Source of the DNA: Spirochaetota bacterium
GTDB taxonomy: Bacteria; Spirochaetota; UBA4802; JAFGJZ01
Length of the DNA stretch: 64,000 nt
Reading direction: 5' to 3'
Assembly (NCBI GenBank): GCA_027858855.1
Contig: JAQIBV010000008.1
Span: 1-64,000 of the forward strand
In this document: positions 35,929 to 44,193 of the stretch, piece by piece
Layout: each line of letters starts with the position of its first letter
Numbering within the stretch: the first letter of the stretch is position 1
Translations under genes and position numbers: made by a program
Notes under the pieces: generated by a model
Database searches by the model: none
Told to the model about the DNA's origin: nothing
Seen by the model: the letters and a program-made list of their open reading frames with translations, nothing else

Positions 35929-37104
35929 CTAATCAGGATATCGTTTTCCAACAGCTTTAAGAACTTCATGTACATCAAAAAAGGCTTCGACAACTTCCGG
36001 ATCAAAGTGGATACCTGATTGATCCGTTATATATTTTAGAACTTCTTCGTCAGGCCACTCCTCTTTATAAACCCTTTTGGAGATCAACGCGTCATAGACG
36101 TCGGCTAAAGCGACTATTCTTCCCGGAAGAGGAATCTGACCACCTTCAAGTGCATTCGGGTAACCTGACCCGTCAAATTTTTCGTGATGGGTCAATGCTA
36201 TCCTGGCAGAAAGCAGATCAAGTTCCGAAACATTACCATCAAAGAGATCTGCTCCGCTGGCGCAATGTGTCTGCATTATGGTAAACTCGTCATCATCAAG
36301 TCGTGCAGGTTTTTTTAGTATTGAATCTGAAATGGCAACTTTCCCGACATCATGCAGCATTGCGGCAATTCGCAGGTGGTCTTTGGTGTGACGTATAGTT
36401 TCGGGAGAATCGCCTCTTTTTTGGGCAATCCGCTGGTAAATTTCAATGGAATAGGCGCCTACGCGGTTAACATGTGCGCCTGTCTCTTTCGGGTCACGAA
36501 GCTCGGCCATGCGTATCATACGCAGTATTATTTCGCGTGTCATCTGAGCTCGTTCGATTGCTACTGAGGCGTTATTGGCTAAAAAAGTCACATATTGGCT
36601 GTGTAGGTCAGTAAAAATAGTAACATCGTCGCCTAATTGTGGGTTAATAATCTGTATTACACCGGTAATGTTATCACGGCTTGTAATGAGCGGAATTGTG
36701 AGTATAGATTTTGTCCGGTACGAGCTCATCTCATCAAAGGAGGAGTTAAAACTGTAGGGGACAGTGTCGTTAATAATGTAGACGTCGTCTATTTTTAGGG
36801 CTTTTCCGGTATCTGCGACATATCCAGCTATGGATTCGCGATTAATAGGTATGGTAAATTTATCGTATATTCTTTTATTATAATTTTTTTCGCGTTTGAC
36901 CAGCATATCGTTTTGAACATAGCTGAATATGAGATGGTCTTTTTCCCTTAAAAAAATTGATCCGGCTTCTGCTTTGCAGAACTGGCGGGCATTATGCAAA
37001 ATATGATCCAGAAGCGAATCGATATCTTTTATATGGTTAAGCTCTTCTGTAATGCCCAGAAGATTTTCGAGATCAAGGCATTCGGGTGATTTGCTTTTTG
37101 ACAT
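35929..37104 (-). CDS. GAF plus HD-GYP cyclic di-GMP phosphodiesterase
   Basis: 391 residues from ATG 37104, preceded by AGGA. GAF sensor at about 10-185 (FCKAEAGSIFL, SILTIPLITSRDNITGVIQI), short helix, then an HD-GYP domain at 195-385. The metal site HD is H251-D252 in LHDVGKVAISDSILKKPARL, and the HHEKFDGSGYP block carries GYP at 314-316. It hydrolyses c-di-GMP to GMP or pGpG. Cytoplasmic, with no receiver domain, so the input must be the GAF ligand. Opposite partner in the window: the GGEEF cyclase at 7.7-9.1 kb. Confidence 0.92.
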   Translation of the reverse strand: MSKSKSPECLDLENLLGITEELNHIKDIDSLLDHILHNARQFCKAEAGSIFLREKDHLIFSYVQNDMLVKREKNYNKRIYDKFTIPINRESIAGYVADTGKALKIDDVYIINDTVPYSFNSSFDEMSSYRTKSILTIPLITSRDNITGVIQIINPQLGDDVTIFTDLHSQYVTFLANNASVAIERAQMTREIILRMIRMAELRDPKETGAHVNRVGAYSIEIYQRIAQKRGDSPETIRHTKDHLRIAAMLHDVGKVAISDSILKKPARLDDDEFTIMQTHCASGADLFDGNVSELDLLSARIALTHHEKFDGSGYPNALEGGQIPLPGRIVALADVYDALISKRVYKEEWPDEEVLKYITDQSGIHFDPEVVEAFFDVHEVLKAVGKRYPD

Positions 37105-37446
37105 ATTATTATCCTGGATCCGTATATTTGTTAAAAGTATCAATCAGTTTACGATAACCATTTTGATGATTTTAGTATATTGTTTATTTGCAGTCAACGA
37201 TAAATAGTATTGTCTTGTAAAGAGGTTAAAATTTACGAAATCAGAAGGAGTTTTCCAAAAAATTTCTTATTCTAAATGTTGGACAGAATACAGCATTGTT
37301 ATCTGGTTGTTTAGGTGAATCCTTTTGGATTATTCTCAATTAGAAATGGCTGTTTGTTTTATTTGTTATTAGTACGCCAGGATGACCTAACAATGAGTTT
37401 ATCAAGATTATCCTGGTGTAATTGGAAGTGACGACAGTAGAGTTGA
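37105..37446. other. Intergenic region, nothing recognised
   Basis: 342 AT-rich bases between the HD-GYP and GH30 genes, both on the minus strand. I see no gene, terminator with T-run or known RNA. Confidence 0.4.
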
Positions 37447-38943
37447 TTATATATCCAAAGATGGCTCTATGATTGCTGTTGTAAATGAGCGAGCAGGAAG
37501 TTCTGCCGAAAAACTGTGTTCTCCGAATTGTACAGTTACTTCCTTAATTTTGTTTTCTGTATTTTTCATGACGACTATGATTGATCCGTCAGGATTAAGA
37601 AATGCCGCGGCAAAATTATCTTTGGATTGTGAAGGAAGATAATGGGCACCTTTTTTAATATAACGGCTAAACTGGCGGAATGCGTAATACATAGGAGTCA
37701 GGATGGCTTTTTTTGACAGAGTGTCTACAACAACTGCGGCGTTTTGTGGCCAGGGCGTCTCTTCGTTATTATTTAGACCCTTTTCGTCAAGTACCATGTT
37801 CCATAATAGATACGAGTTTGCTCCTTCTCGAAAATATTCAAGAATCCGGTTAAAGGTGTAAACGGCATAGCTATAATCATTTTGTGGTTTCTGACGGTCA
37901 TAAACAAAATCGGGTATTTCTTCATTCCATTTTCCAGGCCAGCTCCAGTTTCCGCACTCTGTTTCGGTTTGAACATATCGCTTGTCGGAAAACTCCTGTT
38001 TTGTATCATAGAGAATATCGATTCCGTTCCATTGAAAGCCCACCGAACTTATATAGCTGTTGCAGTCTGGGTCGTTAAGTATAGGGCGTATATAGTTCTG
38101 CAGAGCTTTGGCGTCGCTAAAGGTTCCCAGCATGATTCCGGCTTTGATTTCTTTACGTTTAAAAAGAGGTCCAAGGTGATTTTTTATAAAAGTATGGAAT
38201 TGGTTGCCATCCCAGCCGCAGGTCGGATATGGTCTTAGCACTTCCGGTTCATTTTGCACGGCAACTTCTATAAGGTTTATTCCTTCCTCACGATATGCTT
38301 CTATAAATTTTGCAAGATAGAGAGCATAGGCCTCGTATATTTTGGGGTTATCAATTATTTTGCCGCTATTAAAACTCTTGTTATCTTTCATCCATGTTGG
38401 CGGAGTCCAGGCTGAACCCCATACAGCAAGATCGGGTTGAAATTTTAAGGCCGCTTTTATATAGGGTAATAAATATTTATGGTCGCGTTCGATTGAGAAA
38501 TTATTCATCTGATAATCGTTCGGTGTTTCGTTATGGCTGTAGCGTTTTAGCGCGTAATCACTGGATCCGATGGGCACTCGGCAAAGGTCAAATGCAGCTC
38601 CCTGTGTTTCGTCAAAAAGTTGTTTGATTACGGTATCGCGGCCGGCCTGGTCCAGAATTTGAAGAGCCTCCCATCCGGCTTCGTTAAAAGCTCCGCCGAA
38701 TCCGTCGATATACTGGGCGGGGATGCCAGTTTCAATTACAAGATCGGGCGAGCCATGTTTTTTGATATGATACTTAAAACTGTTTTTTAGTTCTTTTCCG
38801 TCTTTATCAGTACTAAATTGATTGACGGTTCCGCCTTTTCCAGATGTACATGAAACAGTAAAAAATGCCGTCAGGATCAGGACTGACAGCATTAATAAAT
38901 GGTAACCGCCTTTACGTCTTTTGGCTTTGGAATTAATGTTCAT
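37447..38943 (-). CDS. GH30 glycosidase lipoprotein
   Basis: 498 residues from ATG 38943 with GGAG upstream. Lipoprotein signal with Cys in FFTVSCTSG. Domain: QYIDGFGGAFNEAGWEAL, CRVPIGSSDYAL, WGSAWTPPTWMKDN, the acid/base Glu in LIEVAVQNEPEV, and the nucleophile Glu in YVQTETECGNW; a C-terminal beta domain follows (ALTPMYYAFRQFSRYIKKGA to the end). GH30 members cleave beta-1,6-glucan, glucosylceramide or related beta-glycosides. It would sit on the envelope and face the periplasm or outside, for use of plant or algal polysaccharide. Exact substrate cannot be read. Confidence 0.92.
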   Translation of the reverse strand: MNINSKAKRRKGGYHLLMLSVLILTAFFTVSCTSGKGGTVNQFSTDKDGKELKNSFKYHIKKHGSPDLVIETGIPAQYIDGFGGAFNEAGWEALQILDQAGRDTVIKQLFDETQGAAFDLCRVPIGSSDYALKRYSHNETPNDYQMNNFSIERDHKYLLPYIKAALKFQPDLAVWGSAWTPPTWMKDNKSFNSGKIIDNPKIYEAYALYLAKFIEAYREEGINLIEVAVQNEPEVLRPYPTCGWDGNQFHTFIKNHLGPLFKRKEIKAGIMLGTFSDAKALQNYIRPILNDPDCNSYISSVGFQWNGIDILYDTKQEFSDKRYVQTETECGNWSWPGKWNEEIPDFVYDRQKPQNDYSYAVYTFNRILEYFREGANSYLLWNMVLDEKGLNNNEETPWPQNAAVVVDTLSKKAILTPMYYAFRQFSRYIKKGAHYLPSQSKDNFAAAFLNPDGSIIVVMKNTENKIKEVTVQFGEHSFSAELPARSFTTAIIEPSLDI

Positions 38944-39184
38944 ATAATACTCCTGCAAAAATTTATTTATCAATTTTCAAATTATTGCATAATTGTTTGT
39001 TATGTAAATCGATATCGGAATCAGGCATCTAAGACTTTTGGTTAAAACGTTGTTTAGTACTTAAGTTTGAGCTATTATGGATGTTTTTACAATTTCGGTT
39101 AAAGTTATAATGGTTTTATATGTACTATTAATGGATTCAGTATTTGCGGTTATTATAATTCGTTTGTGAATATCGGGGAATATT

Positions 39185-40117
39185 ATGAAAAAGGTTATTT
39201 TGTCTCTGTTTCTTGTTGTCTGTTTGTCAGGTTCGGGTTGTGACGCATCAGGTTCGGGTAGCACGCCTTCGGATTTGGCTGAAGGTATACGCGGTGCGCT
39301 TCGCTGGTGTGTTGAGCAGGCTACTGGTAGCCTTGGTGCAGCTTCCGGATTTTTGCTGGATGAGGTATGCAAGATAATTTTGCCCGAACCGGCACAGGAG
39401 ACACTTGCATATATAGAGTCAAATACTTTTGCCCTAACTGCTTTAAATGCCGCCATTTCGGTTGCTTTTTCAGATACCGATATCGAAGATATTAGCTCTT
39501 TCGAAGGCGCGGTGGTCGCATCCATGAATGCTGCTGCCGAAGCGGCGGTTGCCGATACCGAAACATATCAGGCGTTTTCCAATGTTATTTCGTCTCTTTC
39601 TATCGATAATACCTTTGATATTCTGGGCGGAACAGTTCCTGCACTATCGAGAGTGGATGGCGAGGAGCTTGTGACCGACACACCATATGCCGCTACAATT
39701 TATCTTAAAGAGATGACATACGATCCTCTCTTAACAGCTTTCTCTGATATTATAAATCCACTGTTTGATGACGAGCTTGGAAGAGCTTCTTATCGTAGTC
39801 GCTCGGGAGTTTCGTTTAGCCTTAATGAGCTTTGGGGATATTATAAAACAGCAGTAACGACATACAACAAAGGGGCGGGTTTTTTTTATGATGAAGTAGA
39901 TGTTCCGGCTGATACAATAGGCTCGCATGTTACCCTAAAAGCGCTGGATGGGCTCTTTTACAAGGTCGGCGGGTTTGAACTCGAGATGCGTGAAAAGTAT
40001 GCTACACTTTTTGACGCAGCCGGAGATATATATGCCGCATTCAAGTGGGCAGATGATAATGCTCCTGAGGGACTGACTGATCTTGTCTCGAGCGGTCTTG
40101 ATTATCTGTTGCCTTGA
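39185..40117 (+). CDS. DUF4197 family lipoprotein
   Basis: 310 residues. Lipoprotein signal with lipobox SGSGC (Cys19). The mature sequence fits the DUF4197 pattern: EGIRGALRWCVEQATG, GFLLDEVCKIILPEPAQETL and the second half with AAEAAVADTETYQAFS and YFKE-type YLKEMTYDPLLTAFSDIINP. Members are periplasmic helical lipoproteins of unknown function. It is rich in Ala and Ser. Monocistronic; the next gene downstream has its own promoter-like sequence. Confidence 0.75.
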   Translation: MKKVILSLFLVVCLSGSGCDASGSGSTPSDLAEGIRGALRWCVEQATGSLGAASGFLLDEVCKIILPEPAQETLAYIESNTFALTALNAAISVAFSDTDIEDISSFEGAVVASMNAAAEAAVADTETYQAFSNVISSLSIDNTFDILGGTVPALSRVDGEELVTDTPYAATIYLKEMTYDPLLTAFSDIINPLFDDELGRASYRSRSGVSFSLNELWGYYKTAVTTYNKGAGFFYDEVDVPADTIGSHVTLKALDGLFYKVGGFELEMREKYATLFDAAGDIYAAFKWADDNAPEGLTDLVSSGLDYLLP

Positions 40118-40162
40118 TTTGTTTTTAAGCTTAGGGGCAATTTTTATCAATTTTATTTATTG

Positions 40163-40191
40163 TTGACTTGCCTTGGTTGCTATCATAATAT
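40163..40191 (+). promoter_or_regulatory. Sigma-70-type promoter before the AT-rich lipoprotein gene
   Basis: TTGACT (40163-40168) and TAATAT (40186-40191) with a 17-base spacer: 5 of 6 and 4 of 6 consensus positions. The -10 element lies inside the left arm of the 20-bp inverted repeat, so a protein bound there would block it. Confidence 0.5.
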
Positions 40192-40232
40192 GTTTATATT
40201 AATAATTCCATCAATATAAACATATTATGATA
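40181..40232. repeat. 20-bp perfect inverted repeat overlapping the promoter
   Basis: Arms 40181-40200 (begins TATCATAATATG) and 40213-40232 are exactly complementary over 20 bases with a 12-base spacer. The repeat begins in the -10 region and ends 15 bases before the start codon of the lipoprotein gene, just ahead of GGAG. It may be an operator or an mRNA hairpin shielding the ribosome site. There is no T-run, so it is not a terminator. Confidence 0.85.
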
Positions 40233-40247
40233 TACTGGAGCAGTAAA

Positions 40248-40898
40248 ATGAACTTTAAAATTAAAAATATTATCTTATTCATATTCTTTTTATCAGTGCT
40301 CTTTGCATCATGTTCTACTGCATCTAACCATAGAGTTTCTTTTAAGGGTGGGAAACCGGTCTTTGACAAAGAACTATGTACAATGTTTATGAGTGATGAT
40401 GATAAAAAATATTTGGTAATAACAAATCCTTGTTCGCATTTTGCTTTTATTCTACCATTTGAAACCAATTGGACTTTTTCAAAAAGTGGACGATATGCAT
40501 TATTCGGTACTAATGGGTACAAAAATATTTCGATCGATATTATTAATAATATAAATAAAACTGATATTAATTATCTGGAAACAAGGAAAAATAATTTTGA
40601 AAAAAATTCAGACAGATATGGGGTTGAAAAAACAAAGTTTATCAAAACATATTCTATACCAGTTTTGAAAACTGAAGTAAATATTGAAAAAGTAATGAAG
40701 AATCTTGGTAAAGATTTTCCAAAAAAAAATTTAAAACAATATAACTATTTTGTAACAAGAGTTTATGATAAAACACGTTATACCCTTCATTTTTCCGTAT
40801 TGGCTTCTGGTAATAAAGATAATGGCTTTAATGAATCATACTATCTGAAGACCATAACAAAAAGTTTTGATGTAAACTTTAAAAGAGATGGGAAGTAA
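40248..40898 (+). CDS. AT-rich lipoprotein of unknown function
   Basis: 216 residues from ATG 40248 (GGAG 7-10 bases upstream). Lipoprotein signal with FASC lipobox (Cys at about 22). The mature part is rich in Lys, Asn, Ile and Tyr with AT-rich codons, clearly different from the DUF4197 gene next to it, which suggests recent acquisition. I see no known domain; residues 70-100 (CSHFAFILPFETNWTFSKSG) look strand-like. It sits at the left edge of the accessory zone and is followed tail to tail by the toxin remnant. Confidence 0.7.
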   Translation: MNFKIKNIILFIFFLSVLFASCSTASNHRVSFKGGKPVFDKELCTMFMSDDDKKYLVITNPCSHFAFILPFETNWTFSKSGRYALFGTNGYKNISIDIINNINKTDINYLETRKNNFEKNSDRYGVEKTKFIKTYSIPVLKTEVNIEKVMKNLGKDFPKKNLKQYNYFVTRVYDKTRYTLHFSVLASGNKDNGFNESYYLKTITKSFDVNFKRDGK

Positions 40899-40904
40899 AT
40901 CTGA

Positions 40905-41115
40905 TCATTCTTTATCATGTAGACAATTCGGTGTTCATGATTTATTGGTTTGGACCAAAAGCCTTTTAATGTATATTTCAATGGTTCCGGTTTTCCTTTG
41001 CTTCAAAAGGCGTACAGTCTATTTCTTTGATTAGATCATTAATTTTTTTGAGCATCTTTTTGTCGGTTTCAGATCAACAAAGATAATCTTTCCATGCTTC
41101 ATCTGTAAAAAGCTT
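40905..41115 (-). pseudogene. YoeB/Txe-type toxin remnant
   Basis: Read on the minus strand right after the antitoxin stop: KLFTDEAWKDYLC, then a TGA where the family has Trp, then SETDKKMLKKINDLIKEIDC-TPFEA, then a one-base shift, then GKPEPLKYTLKGFWSKP and INHEHRIVYMIKND. These are the YoeB blocks in order (YLYWQ, DPFEGIGKPEPLK, HRLVY). The gene has no start codon, one nonsense codon, one frameshift and no normal C-terminal catalytic end. YoeB proteins cut mRNA on the ribosome. The gene is dead. Confidence 0.82.
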
Positions 41116-41254
41116 ATTCTTCTTCTATTAAAACTCGTTCTTGTGCTTTACCGGTTTTTAGCTGTTCTATGGATTTTTGAAGGTGACTGGCGTTTGCTTC
41201 GTTGCTTAGCAAATAGTTTGTTTCGAGCAGGGTGTTGTATTCATCTGTGATCAT
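41114..41254 (-). pseudogene. YefM/Axe-type antitoxin remnant, 5'-truncated
   Basis: The frame from ATG 41254 reads MITDEYNTLLETNYLLSNEA and SIEQLKTGKAQERVLIEEE, which is the C-terminal half of YefM (DEYNSLxETxYLL then the toxin-binding SIEQLRxGK). The N-terminal DNA-binding half is missing: the sequence merges into the 3' end of the lipocalin gene. Next to the dead yoeB remnant it identifies a former toxin-antitoxin locus. A short peptide could still be made but would not repress. Confidence 0.8.
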
Positions 41255-41261
41255 TGTTGCC

Positions 41262-41825
41262 CTATTTCTGCTCCACCTTTTCAAGCAGTGATGTGTCGTA
41301 GCCTCTCTCTTTTGCGCGTTTAACAAGCCGCTCATACACATCATCATCCATTTGCGGTGTTCGCGAGAGTATCCACAGATAGTTTTCCGACGAGCTTCCG
41401 ATCAATGCATGTGTATAGTTTTCATCCAGTTCGAGAATGTTGTAGTCCGAATAGAAAAAGAGAAAGAATGAGACTTCAAGTTCGCCTTTGTTGCTGTTTT
41501 TGTCTCTAGGACGGGCTTTGCCTTCTGCTTTTTTAAGCTCACCCGACAATGTGTTTTTATAACCCTGATTGATTACAGAGACTGTGCCGCTTGAGTCAAG
41601 TTTATATGTTGCTGTAACTCCGACCAGATCCTTTTCAAACCGGTGGGGAAAGCGGGCTATTTCGTACCAGACGCCCATGAATTTTTTCTGATCGAAGTTG
41701 TCCACCGTCGATCTGTCGATAGTTGCTTTGCTGCAAAGTGAAAGTGCAGAGGGTAAAAGTATAATGCAGATAGCTGCCATTATGATGCGAACGATCTGAG
41801 GAAATCTGTCGGAATATATTTGCAT
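41262..41825 (-). CDS. Lipocalin of Blc type
   Basis: 187 residues. N-terminal hydrophobic signal, possibly lipidated at the Cys of LSLC. Lipocalin motifs: FMGVWYEIARFPHRFE (GxW), YKLDSSGTVSVINQGY, KGELEVSFFLFFYSDYNI and THALIGSSSENYLWILSRTP, then a C-terminal helix. Blc-type lipocalins bind lysophospholipids or fatty acids at the outer membrane and are often stress-induced. The ribosome site is AGGAG. The gene's 3' end borders the antitoxin remnant, so a deletion or insertion end lies about there. Confidence 0.88.
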   Translation of the reverse strand: MQIYSDRFPQIVRIIMAAICIILLPSALSLCSKATIDRSTVDNFDQKKFMGVWYEIARFPHRFEKDLVGVTATYKLDSSGTVSVINQGYKNTLSGELKKAEGKARPRDKNSNKGELEVSFFLFFYSDYNILELDENYTHALIGSSSENYLWILSRTPQMDDDVYERLVKRAKERGYDTSLLEKVEQK

Positions 41826-42204
41826 AACGTCTCCTTGAGTTATTTATGGAGGTTTGCCTGGAAATAATTTCTGATAAACTCTATTGATTAAGTTTCCTTC
41901 TGATAACAGGCGCAGGCCCTGAAATTTGCAGATCCACGGATTATCCCTGGTAAGTAGTACGGTATACAAACAGAAGGCGATGCCTTAAAAAGAATGTACA
42001 ACAGGCATTTGCGGATGTCCACAAAGAAACAGTCCTTATGTCTGGAGTTTTCAATTATGCTGTTGACACTATATACAGTATAAGTTTTTATAAAAATCAT
42101 GATTGCACTTTTCATAAAGTGCAATCATGATTTTTAAAGCTTGGGTTTAAAACCTGGGTTCTGAAAGTTAATATGCTACCAATATATTACTAACAGGAGA
42201 TTAT
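41826..42204. other. Intergenic region between divergent lipocalin and EFR1 genes
   Basis: 379 bases. The only clear structure is the long hairpin at 42091-42136, listed separately. No gene is supported. Confidence 0.4.
42091..42136. repeat. 21-bp perfect stem hairpin between divergent genes
   Basis: Arms 42091-42111 and 42116-42136 are exactly complementary around a TCAT loop; the stem ends in five A and five T. It looks like an intrinsic terminator working in both directions, but the neighbouring genes point away from it, so it terminates neither. It may be a relic of an element, an operator, or the end of a lost gene. Confidence 0.8.
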
Positions 42205-42984
42205 ATGAATACTATATATTATTTCACGGGTACCGGTAATACATTATGTATTGCCAACAGAATTGCTGCTGCGGATAAGAAGACAAAGATTGCACGTATT
42301 ACCAAAAAGTCTTTTTCAAAACCGGCTCTCCTGAAAGGCAAGGTGGGAATAATTTTTCCAGTATATGCCTGGGGAGCTCCGGGAATGGTGGAAAAGTTTT
42401 TAGAGGCAGCCGACTACAGTAAGGTTGAGTTTCTCTATATTTTTGGAACCTTTGCCGGAAGTGACCGTAATGCTATGCATAGCTGTGCAACTATTATTAA
42501 AAAATCTGGTGGTAGGGTTAATGCTGCTTTCTCGATAAAAATGGGCAACAATTACATAATAGCTTCTAATACGGCATCTCCGGCTTTGGCCGAACGAATG
42601 ATGGAGAAGCGTGAGGATCAGCTGACGGCGATGATTGAGTCGGTTGTTGAAAAGCGGGATGTGCCGGTAAAAAAATCGTACTTTCCGTTGACGCTGCTGG
42701 CAAGCGGGTTGGTTCATTCTCTGTTTCTTAAGTATTCAGGTAAAAACGTTTCACAGCAATTTACGGCAACTGATAAGTGTAACGGCTGTAAAATCTGTGT
42801 GAAGGTTTGTCCATCTGAAAATGTAGAGCTTGCCGATAAAAAACCGGTCTGGGGAACAGACTGCGAGGTATGTCTTGCCTGTATTAATCTTTGTCCTCAA
42901 GAGGCGATTCTTTACAAGAAATCACATCCTGAACGAATTCGGTACCGTAACCCGGAAATAAAGACCTCTGATCTGATAATCTGA
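42205..42984 (+). CDS. EFR1-type flavodoxin-ferredoxin
   Basis: 259 residues. Flavodoxin-like N-terminal half (IYYFTGTGNTLCIANRI, phosphate loop at about 6-13; IIFPVYAWGAPGMVEKF) and two C-terminal [4Fe-4S] motifs (CNGCKICVKVCP and CEVCLACINLCP). Family EFR1 is common in anaerobes and transfers electrons between small carriers. Presence of such a protein supports an anaerobic lifestyle. Ribosome site AGGAG 9 bases before ATG. Single gene; ssrA lies 190 bases further. Confidence 0.9.
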   Translation: MNTIYYFTGTGNTLCIANRIAAADKKTKIARITKKSFSKPALLKGKVGIIFPVYAWGAPGMVEKFLEAADYSKVEFLYIFGTFAGSDRNAMHSCATIIKKSGGRVNAAFSIKMGNNYIIASNTASPALAERMMEKREDQLTAMIESVVEKRDVPVKKSYFPLTLLASGLVHSLFLKYSGKNVSQQFTATDKCNGCKICVKVCPSENVELADKKPVWGTDCEVCLACINLCPQEAILYKKSHPERIRYRNPEIKTSDLII

Positions 42985-43129
42985 GGGGGCGTGACTTACT
43001 TTAACCCCTGGTGAGGGTCTTTTCAATTAGCACTGATGTTTTTTATATGTTGGCTTCCAAAAAGTTGTTCAGGGTCTAATTTTAGTTTTAAATTCGGGGC
43101 TTGATAGAGTTAGATTGCGGTTTTTTCGC

Positions 43130-43157
43130 TTGACCCTAAACATAGTTTTAGTATATT
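43130..43157 (+). promoter_or_regulatory. ssrA promoter
   Basis: TTGACC (43130-43135), 16-base spacer, TATATT (43152-43157). Transcription would start near 43164, leaving a short leader that RNase P removes at 43176. Confidence 0.6.
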
Positions 43158-43175
43158 TGATTTAGATCTTTGAAA

Positions 43176-43527
43176 GGGGACGCCTTGGTTTCGACTGCTC
43201 TGTTGTTGTTGTAATTGCATGCCGATTGCGCTGGCACATCGTAAAAATGTCAGACCTAATTGTAATTGCAGATGAAAATCTAGCATTAGCTGCCTAATAG
43301 TGTAGCTACGTCACATAGATTGCCCTCCTTCGGCGGTTTATTTGACGACATTGATGAAGGATAGTTTGTCTCATCTTCACTCGTGAGGCAGGCGAAATAA
43401 CAGAGTGACAGGTTTCAGGTAGGGTCTTCTGTTCTCCGGCCTGTAACTTAAATTAAATGAATGGAATAAGCATGTAGACGTTGCTTCAATGAATTGCAGG
43501 ACGCGGGTTCGATCCCCGCCGTCTCCA
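43176..43527 (+). ncRNA. ssrA: tmRNA
   Basis: About 352 bases, one-piece tmRNA that rescues stalled ribosomes. The 5' end GGGGACGCCTTGGTTTCGAC is the conserved tRNA-like start and pairs (GGGGACG/CGTCTCC) with the 3' end GGTTCGATCCCCGCCGTCTC, which contains the T-loop. CCA is not encoded (CACAG follows). The tag frame starts at the resume codon GCA 43268: ADENLALAA, 9 residues, followed by TAA TAG. An A four bases before the resume codon fits the rule. The 3' end of ssrA is a common integration site, and the accessory remnants start about 100 bases downstream. Confidence 0.97.
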
Positions 43528-43630
43528 CAGATTTTTTAACAATCCGATCACGGTTTTTGGCTGATTTCTACTTGGTCAAGGATGGTGGTTTTTTTGTTAA
43601 AAATATATCTGAACTAAGAAAGGTATAACA

Positions 43631-43761
43631 ATGCGCTTTGATTGGCATCTGTCAAAAAATGAATTAAATCAAAAAAACATGATAAAAATATTAATAGAAT
43701 TATTTCTGCGAGAAGAGCGACAAAAAATGAAATAAAGCAGTATTATGGCGTATCAAGGTGA
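43631..43761 (+). pseudogene. BrnT-type toxin remnant with internal deletion
   Basis: ATG 43631 starts MRFDWHLSKNELNQKN, the BrnT N-terminus (FDWD-x-K-x-x-N-x-x-KH). About 46 bases later, in another frame, the BrnT C-terminus NRIISARRATKNEIKQYYG runs to TGA 43759-43761. The middle (about 50 residues) is missing. The first frame ends at TAA 43733. Both ends in one locus, with an antitoxin start behind, show a once complete toxin gene. Confidence 0.78.
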
Positions 43762-43766
43762 GGAGT

Positions 43767-43850
43767 ATGAAAAATGAATATGATTTCTCAAAAGCTATTC
43801 GTGCAAAATTTTATGTCTCTGCGGACGAAATTGAAACTCCGATCTATTAA
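43767..43850 (+). pseudogene. Antitoxin N-terminal fragment
   Basis: 27 codons, ATG 43767 with a strong AGGTGAGGAG ribosome site: MKNEYDFSKAIRAKFYVSAD and then TAA. The start is typical of small antitoxins that follow BrnT-type toxins (KNEYDFSxAxRxKFY). It is normally about 80-90 residues, so the C-terminal two thirds are lost. Confidence 0.7.
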
Positions 43851-43866
43851 TGATTTCTGATTATTT

Positions 43867-44193
43867 TTATGTATCAACCCATTTTACTCTGTTCAGGTTT
43901 GCCACTGTTCCGCCACATTTACAAATCATCATGTTTTCAGCTTTTACGTTCCTCTTGCTTCTGTATACCTTCTCACATTTAATATATATCGAATAATCGG
44001 ATAAATCATGTTTCATAATATGTGACCTGTAAAGATATGTCGCTACGGAAGCGGCTATTGAAAGGAATGCTAAAAGAGGAATGCATTTATAAAGTTCTGT
44101 CCATGTTATAGGGTTATAATTTGATGAACTGTGCTTGTCGATTCCAAGTTTTGTATCGATAATTCCAACCAGAAATACAAAAATCCCTATCAA
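43867..44193 (-). CDS. Small membrane protein of unknown function, start uncertain
   Basis: Frame of about 108 residues from TTG 44193, without ribosome site and without an ATG upstream. Two hydrophobic segments (IGIFVFLVGIIDTKLG and CIPLLAFLSIAASVATYLY) and a C-terminal cytoplasmic tail with three cysteines (CEKV and CKCGG). No family recognised. The gene may be 5'-truncated, which fits the decayed surroundings. It converges with the antitoxin fragment. Confidence 0.42.
   Translation of the reverse strand: MIGIFVFLVGIIDTKLGIDKHSSSNYNPITWTELYKCIPLLAFLSIAASVATYLYRSHIMKHDLSDYSIYIKCEKVYRSKRNVKAENMMICKCGGTVANLNRVKWVDT

Noticed and set aside
41888-42124. Minus-strand frame of 78 codons
   Set aside because: Includes one arm of the hairpin, has no ribosome site and no protein-like features.
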